Program-made: the position numbers and the translations under genes
Shown here: one piece after another, positions 58,213 through 64,000 of the stretch
Layout of the letters: every line of letters starts with the position of its first letter
Numbering within the stretch: the stretch's first letter is position 1
Assembly (NCBI GenBank): GCA_016647705.1
Contig: CM028333.1
Location: forward strand, 7,452,616 to 7,516,615
Source: Eucommia ulmoides
Lineage: Eukaryota; Streptophyta; Magnoliopsida; Garryales; Eucommiaceae
Direction of reading: 5' to 3'
DNA length: 64,000 nucleotides
Notes under the pieces: model-generated
What the model saw: only the letters and a program-made list of their open reading frames with translations
The model's database searches: none
Told to the model about the DNA's origin: nothing

Positions 58213-58490
58213 AATGTACACTATCATTTTAAAATAATTTTAAAATTATTATTATTTTTAAATAAAAAAATTAAATTTGATCATTCAATTACTATTCGAA
58301 AATTTCTCAACCTCATGAAAACAAGTTATAAAAGAAGACCTAGCGACATTCGAACATGAGGATATTTACAGAGGAATCAATTTATTCAAGATGAGAGAAT
58401 TGTTAAAATTAAATAATTTTAAACATCCAAACATCCCGTTGTTCAATTTAATAAACGCCCACTCTTTTATTTAATTAGAGTATAGATAGA
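58213..58490. other. AT-rich intergenic DNA
   Basis: I see no feature in this stretch apart from poor-complexity AT sequence. It borders the LINE target duplication at 58491. Confidence 0.5.
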
Positions 58491-58503
58491 AAGTAAACAT
58501 AGA

Positions 58504-60919
58504 TTTTTATTTTTTTTTTAAGCAAAATTATATTTAATAAGGGAAAATTCCCAAGCTACAAAGTAGCATAGAACCGAAGGTTCCAAAAGAGTGTTCACAA
58601 GACACCACACCCGTCCAAAAGGAACAAAATACATATAGCTATATAAGAGAAAACAACCAAATCAATGGAACAACATAGCTCTCCAAGATCAATCCACCGC
58701 AACCACTAGGCTTTCAAGCAAAATACATGAAATCGATTCTCCAAGTAGCTAACCAGAAAAGTTCCTCAAACCGCTTCACTCACAGAAACACTAGCTAAAC
58801 TCAATTCTATGAGTGCCAATCCAAATTACAAAGTGCCAAAAAATTCTCCGGCAACAATCTTCGCCACCCCACAATCTTCTCCTCCCAATAGATTATCAAC
58901 GACATGCAACAACATTGATTCTTTCCAAATAAATGCTACAATAGATTTAAAACTAAATGATCTAACAAGAGTGACAACGACAAGAAAAATGAGTACTAAG
59001 TCAACTTCCAAAAGCGGCACTGTTCAGACCAAATGACAATTCACCCAGCTAATGATGCACAACCAAAAATAGCCCCCAGCCACCTGAATTGCCGCTAGCG
59101 CACCCAAACTGCGAGAGAGTTTTTCTTCCCACCTTTTTTTAAGGAAGGAGATAATTTCCGAATAGGATTCTAATCTTGTGATTGGAGAAAAAATCTTGTC
59201 AATTTCATCAAAAACATTAACTTTAGGTGCATCAAAACCCCGCAATAAACAAGAAGTACCTAAACTAAGCTTCTCAAAAATATCTCTTTGTGAACTAATA
59301 CGGGAAGAGAGATCAATAACTAAACTGCTTATTGCTTCGGAATCAACAGAAAACACTGAATCTCTAAGCCTGTTCCTTGGGATGAACTTTTTTAAAAGAA
59401 ATTCGGCTTCTATGATCTCTTTCTCATCTATTACTTCCTCCCACTCATCTGAACTTGAATCAAACTCCTCAGAAGGAAGAATAGGCCCCTCCGGAGAACT
59501 AGAAACTTTCTCGGCCTCCCAACGCATTATATCATGATGATCACAAACACACTGTTTCTCCCTTGAACTAACGAAATCTTAACCCTCGAATATCGTGCTA
59601 TTAACCGATTTGGTCACATAAACTTGACCACTCATCTCTAGCTCCATACAATGAGCTGTCACATTAGCTAAACTAAAATGTGACTCTTCACTCCGATCTA
59701 AAACATTATATGAGTTATAATTGATAGGCGTATCAACTACTTGAACCATAAAACCCTCCTTAATATCTATCCTATTGGATATTTCACACTCCATACAATT
59801 AACTACCAAATCAGCTACACTAAAGTTAACTTCGATACTCCAATCAAACATTGCATAAGAACCACAATCTTTGCCACCCCACTCTACGAGTTTGCCATCA
59901 CCGATCTCTACAGGACTAGCTGATTCTTTTTTTTGCTCAAAATAAATCTTGGATTTCGCTTCCTAAAAGCAACAAGTTTTACAAAAAGCACTGAGTTCAT
60001 AATTCTAACTCCATTTAATATTGCCACCGCTCTCTTAGCTTTCTTCCATAGAAACAAACCTCCCAAACCCGAATTTAGACTTGTTAACAATTCTCTTTTT
60101 TCTCGGGGATATAAGAATCCATGACAAGACCATGCCAATTGAATAATTTCCTCAAGCCTCGATGATCCATTTTTTCTGGAATATTATCCACAAAATACTG
60201 ACCAGATGTTCTCTATAGAAATTTTTCACACTAATCAAGTCTCTCCTTCCTTCCATACCAAAACAGAACGAAATTAAAACAACTAAAGGGGTAGAGCTGT
60301 AGAAAAAGTCGATTTGAGTTTAAACAGATAGAAGAGAACTTACAGATCCAGGCCACTGCTATTCTCTAGTAAACAATCACTACTAGTGAAATGAACCTTC
60401 AAGCATAGAACAAAAGCTAGAGAGAATGGTGGACAACACTGGAACGGAGTTGCGATGTGGAATGCCACAAGATCTGAACGACACTGACGAGATCTGAGCG
60501 ACCACAACGAGATCGGAACAAAGAAATAACGATGAAGATCTTCTATTGCAAGAAAATCCAAAGAGATGATCTGCAATTACTGCCGAAGATCGAAGCTTAG
60601 ATCTGAAAATCGAATCCCAAAGAAGACGAAAACAAGGGGAGCATCGCTTAGGAGTAAGGGAAAACAGGGGCATCGTTTGAAGCAAATAGCATTTGAAATT
60701 AGACGGACCCAGTTCCCAAGATACGGCTTCTCTTTCTGGTTGGCTTTTGCTCTCAACTAACAAGACGACATGATTGTTCAGATCTTATTTTGCTTAGACT
60801 AAGATTCATTCATTGCCTTTAAGATAACCTTAATCTTCCCTGCAAGCTAACAAAGACGGTGGGATCTACATCGGAAATGGCCGCGCCGAAGCATATAGCG
60901 TTTGAAATTTGACAGGCCC
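58504..60919 (-). mobile_element. L1-type LINE remnant with RRM-type ORF1
   Basis: A 13-bp direct repeat AAGTAAACATAGA flanks the element (58491-58503, 60920-60932), and the minus-strand 3' end is a poly(A) tract (58504-58520). On the minus strand near 60200-59940 an RRM is readable with one or two frameshifts: RNP2-like QYFVDNIPEKMD, RNP1-like SKFGFGRFVSM, then AKRAVAILNGVRIMNS. RRM-bearing ORF1 proteins are typical of a plant L1 branch. A further acidic segment (59527-59024, ends WVNCHLV) belongs to the same ORF1. No endonuclease or reverse transcriptase is present, so ORF2 was lost, and the 2.4-kb copy is inactive. Confidence 0.72.
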
Positions 60920-61309
60920 AAGTAAACATAGACTTAACAATACTTAAAAGCAATACAACTAGCAACAACACGACTATTAAAGGTAAAAGTAGCAGCAAGA
61001 GCATAGGCAGCAATAGTTGAGAGGACATGTAAGAGTACAGGTACCACCAGATGCAACAGATGATGCCTCCCAATCCCATTTGGTGTGGACCTTGACGGAA
61101 CCATGTGGCCTTGTAAGAAGAAAGGTTGAAAATACTCTTATAAGGAATATCCACCCTATCGTCAGCCAGAACTCTAGGCAACACAAATTTTCAATCACAC
61201 GTTTTCTCGAGAATAAGAGAAAAACTCGACGAATAACACACACACACACCCTACCAAAAAAAAAAGAGAAAGCCCACCAAATTCAATTAAATGTGACCTA
61301 TAAATTTTA
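60920..61309. other. Intergenic DNA
   Basis: A minus-strand frame of 121 aa (61184-60819) is Leu/Val-rich but runs across the LINE boundary, so it is not a gene. A CA run (61239-61248) is the only simple repeat. Confidence 0.4.
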
Positions 61310-61436
61310 TCCTTTTTTAAAGTGTGCTTAGATCAGTTTACGTACACCTCGAATAATCACCTCATTGGACAATCTTAAGGATGTGTTCACCCACTTCGTC
61401 TGGATTCATTCCGAATTAAATTCAAAATTTATTTCC
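61310..61436 (-). mobile_element. SINE-like retroposon
   Basis: The minus strand reads AATTCGGAATGAATCCAGAC, CCTTAAGATTGTCC, AATGAGGTGATTATTCGAGG and GTGTACGTAAACTGATC before an A-rich tail. This matches the copy in KCR1 intron 2 over the whole 3' body. Confidence 0.6.
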
Positions 61437-61469
61437 TAAAATGTTTGTCAAGAAAGTCAAACTCTGATT

Positions 61470-62310
61470 AATAAGAAAAGATAAGTCATTTGTGTAATAA
61501 CACCAATCCATCAAACATGAACAAGTAACTATGTACATTACCAACTGATGATGGTACATTTGGTCATGGGCCAATATAGTGGGCTTCTATAAAAAAGGAC
61601 ACAAAATGGGACCGGTGTAGAAGCATATTGGAATAGCCCAAACAACCCTAAATGGGCCCAAGGCATATGTGACTCGAAAAGGCCAAAGATCTCCACAAAT
61701 TGACGGGCCAAAACCCTTTAAGCAGACAATGTACTAGATTGAACTCATGGGCACCCAACAACCAAATCGACAAAGGGGTCGAGTCTTGAAACAAATTGGA
61801 GTAAAAATAGAATGTTCGTTAGAGGAGTCACATTGATTTAACCAGAGAATATGAATACGCCATAATTGTGCTCTCAAAATGGATTCATGATTGAATAACC
61901 TTGCTATTTCTCTCCTATTTCCAGCTGGAGGAAAAACTATAAATACCAGAGGTTAGTGAGAGATAGAGAAACTCAAATTCAATACACATTCAGTGTTTTC
62001 ATTACATTCTTAACCAGGATACTACTCGCATGTTAAAATTTGTGTAGGTGTGACCAGAATAAAGAATGAAGGATCACGAGGATTTTTTACAAATTTACCG
62101 TAACCAGTTTTCGATAACATCACCAACCATTATACCAGAACTACTAACGAGTAAAAAAAATACATAAGCCATTTATTTACTTGTTAAATTTTGCACTTCC
62201 TGCAATTAACACCAATCGATCCAGCAACCCTGTACATTACCAACCATTATCCCAGAACTAGATCTAACCGGGAAAAAAAAAATCATTACAGAAGCCATTT
62301 ATTTACTGTG
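61470..62310. repeat. Tandem duplication of about 100 bp, one copy split by a solo LTR
   Basis: CAATCCATC..TGTACATTACCAAC (61503-61545) plus CCAACCATTATACCAGAACT..GCCATTTATTTACTTG (62123-62182) equals, apart from point changes, the continuous copy at about 62212-62308 (CAATCGATCCAG, TGTACATTACCAACCATTAT, CCAGAACTAG, GCCATTTATTTACTG). The pair lies just past the stop codon of the RING gene and probably in its 3'UTR. Confidence 0.75.
61546..62122 (+). mobile_element. Solo LTR of 577 bp
   Basis: It starts TGATG and ends CATCA, an exact inverted terminal pair, and has a perfect 5-bp duplication CCAAC on both sides (61541-61545, 62123-62127). It contains an LTR-like TATA box (ACTATAAATACC at about 61937) but no coding sequence. 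The neighbouring duplicate shows the empty target site. Confidence 0.88.
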
Positions 62311-62382
62311 TATAGAGTAGAATTTTCCCTCACCGAACTCTATATACATTTTCCATGGTCGGCATTTTAGCTATTGATGGAT

Positions 62383-63953
62383 CTAAATTAAGTACTCATA
62401 ATACATGAAGAACAAGGCGTCGGACGAATCTTTAGGCAAACTATTGATATAGAGATAGAACCTCAACAAATCCTCCTTCGAAACCATGTCTGGATCGATC
62501 ACGTCCTCCCCACAAGTCAACACCCACAAGTCTCTCGACTTCACTCTCTTCATGCTTCCCCTGCAAAAGGGACATGACTCCGATCTCGTGTTCCTGCAAA
62601 TACCAAGACATTTAAGGTCTTGTTTGGCTAATAACAATATTTGCTGTTTTCAAAAACAACAAAACATTCAACTACTTCTAGCAGCGAAGCCAATTAAAAC
62701 CCGAGGAACTCGAACCTGCACTCAACTTTTGAAAATTTATACTTTTTCCCCTATTTAAAATAAAAAATAAAAAAATCAATTAAAATAGCCCCCCATCAAT
62801 TTTCTGGATCCACTTTCACATTTAAACCATAATTTAAAAATATTTAATGAAACAAATTTTTAATTCTCAATCAATAACATTGTAACCTGGAGGTCTCAGG
62901 TTCAAATTTTGGAAACAGTTTCTCTATATACAAAAATAAGACTGCGTACATCTACCTTTCCTCATACTTTGCAATGACGGGAGCCTACGTATACTGAGAT
63001 GTCACATTTATACTTTTATTATTTCAAAGATATTTTTTTACTTATTCTGCACTATCGAATTTCTCTCTTAGATACACACATTTTCAATCAATCAATCAAT
63101 CAAATCAATATCTCCTCATTTTTCAAAAAATCACATCACATCACATTACAACAGGCCTACTACTATTTTTTTATCATAGTTTTAGTAAAGATTATGTTTT
63201 CAAAATTGTGGAAAACCCAAATAAAACAAATTTTCACGGTTTTAAAAACAGTTTACAATGTTTTGGAAAACTGTTTTCAAATTCTAAACCAAATTGACCC
63301 TTATGGGTAGTCAAAAAAAAAATAGAGAAAAAAATTAACCGCACATGAATCAATTTCCTAGATCCATCGTTCTTGCCCCTAGAAGAAATTAAAAGAGTAT
63401 GCATTTTGCATAGCTATTCAACGAGGATGCAAATATGCTTCATTTAACCAAATTTCATTTCCTTTTTGGATAGGTTAATAGAATTTGTTTTCCAAGTAAT
63501 AATTTTATTTATTTATTTAGGATTAACCTATTTTGACAAATAAATTGTGTTAGGAATCGCTTACCAATCACGATAGCAATTTATGCACATCGCATGGCAA
63601 CAATTAGGCAACACAATCTTCGTGCAAGGCTCTAAGCAAATACCACACTCATCTTCTCTCTCCATATCCACATCTCCAAAACCCTTATGATCCAATTCCA
63701 TTCTCTTCTTGCAAATAAGTTGCTTCCCGGGATTACAATCTTTGGCATTATCGAGCTCCACCAAGTCCGAATGAAGTCGTCTAAGTGAAGGTAATATAAC
63801 GGCTGCAATTTGATTTTTTATTTTATTTTTCGAATTTAAAGAGAAAAAAAAAATGCACAATCAAAACAAAAAGCAATTTCACTAACCATAGAATTCGCTA
63901 ATCGTTGCTTTTCTCCCATGTCTAGATATGTTTGGTCTACCATCTGTGTATAC
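62383..63953 (-). CDS. AIRP2-like RING-type E3 ubiquitin ligase, 3' part
   Basis: Three 3' exons are in the window: 63953-63887, 63802-63565 and 62593-62383; junctions are GT-AG and in frame. The 5' exons lie beyond the right edge. The first exon must be read in the frame VYTDGRPNISRHGRKATISEFY, which matches the conserved segment before the RING in AIRP2-type ligases; another open frame there is a decoy. A C3HC4 RING follows (CGICLEPCTKIVLPNCCHAMCINCYRDW, then CPFC), and the protein ends MYYEYLI. AIRP2 of Arabidopsis is an E3 ligase that promotes abscisic acid and drought responses; whether this is the ortholog or a paralog cannot be judged. The gene looks intact as far as seen. Confidence 0.88.
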
Positions 63954-64000
63954 CTGGATTCAGAGAAATGGTTTGTTTATGGGCTGTTTGGTTATGTTTT

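Noticed and set aside
60819..61184. A Leu/Val-rich 121-aa minus-strand frame that could be a membrane protein.
   Set aside because: It crosses the LINE target duplication at 60920-60932, so it joins unrelated sequences.
63887..63953. A second open frame on the RING-gene exon that begins YTQMVDQTYLDMG, suggesting a missing central exon and a broken gene.
   Set aside because: The other frame (VYTDGRPNISRH…) matches the family and splices in phase to the next exon. The gene is intact as far as seen.

Overview
This is nuclear DNA of a flowering plant, most likely a eudicot. The evidence is split genes with GT-AG introns, plant-specific gene families, long AT-rich non-coding stretches, and plant lineages of LTR retrotransposons, MULE, hAT, Harbinger, TRIM, SINE and LINE elements. 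I cannot name the species.

Four host genes are supported, all on the minus strand. From left to right they are: KCR1 (3-ketoacyl-CoA reductase of very-long-chain fatty acid elongation, 449-2491, 3 exons, 320 aa); a chloroplast-type CPBP/CAAX intramembrane metalloprotease (6249-9834, 8 exons, 296 aa); TNO1 (trans-Golgi-network SYP41-interacting coiled-coil protein, 13590-21527, 7 coding exons plus a 5'UTR intron, 1697 aa); and the 3' part of an AIRP2-like RING E3 ubiquitin ligase (62383-63953, continuing past the right edge). I traced every splice junction by hand, and reading frame is kept across all of them. The four genes have unrelated functions and no operon-like link.

The left 22 kb is gene-bearing DNA decorated with small elements: a SINE family (3 copies here, a fourth at 61.3 kb), TRIM elements in and beside the protease gene, many MITEs inside introns, a Pack-MULE carrying a fragment of an AAA+ ATPase gene (10348-11839), and a Harbinger-like element with a very GC-rich core (12221-12951).

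From about 22.1 to 58.2 kb the window is a stack of nested transposons. A MULE-like sequence (22148-23479 and 57804-58212) appears to be split by an old Athila-lineage Gypsy element (23480-57803). The Athila element is broken by a solo LTR in its 5' LTR (24390-26672), a related long LTR in gag (27460-32416, which itself holds a hAT element and a second foldback MULE), and a complete younger Tat/Ogre-lineage Gypsy element in pol (36264-51244, TSD GTCAT). The Ogre-like element has an intact pol frame with two RNase H domains, a G-patch after the protease, and a 154-bp intron between the protease and reverse transcriptase regions. Three nonsense codons interrupt its gag-pro frame.

Between the retrotransposon stack and the RING gene lie an L1-type LINE remnant with an RRM-type ORF1 and a 13-bp TSD (58504-60919), a SINE, and a 577-bp solo LTR (61546-62122) whose empty site survives in a neighbouring duplicate. 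The features most worth a second look are palindrome arrays just upstream of the TATA boxes of two unrelated LTR families, the retrotransposon intron, and the captured ATPase fragment.
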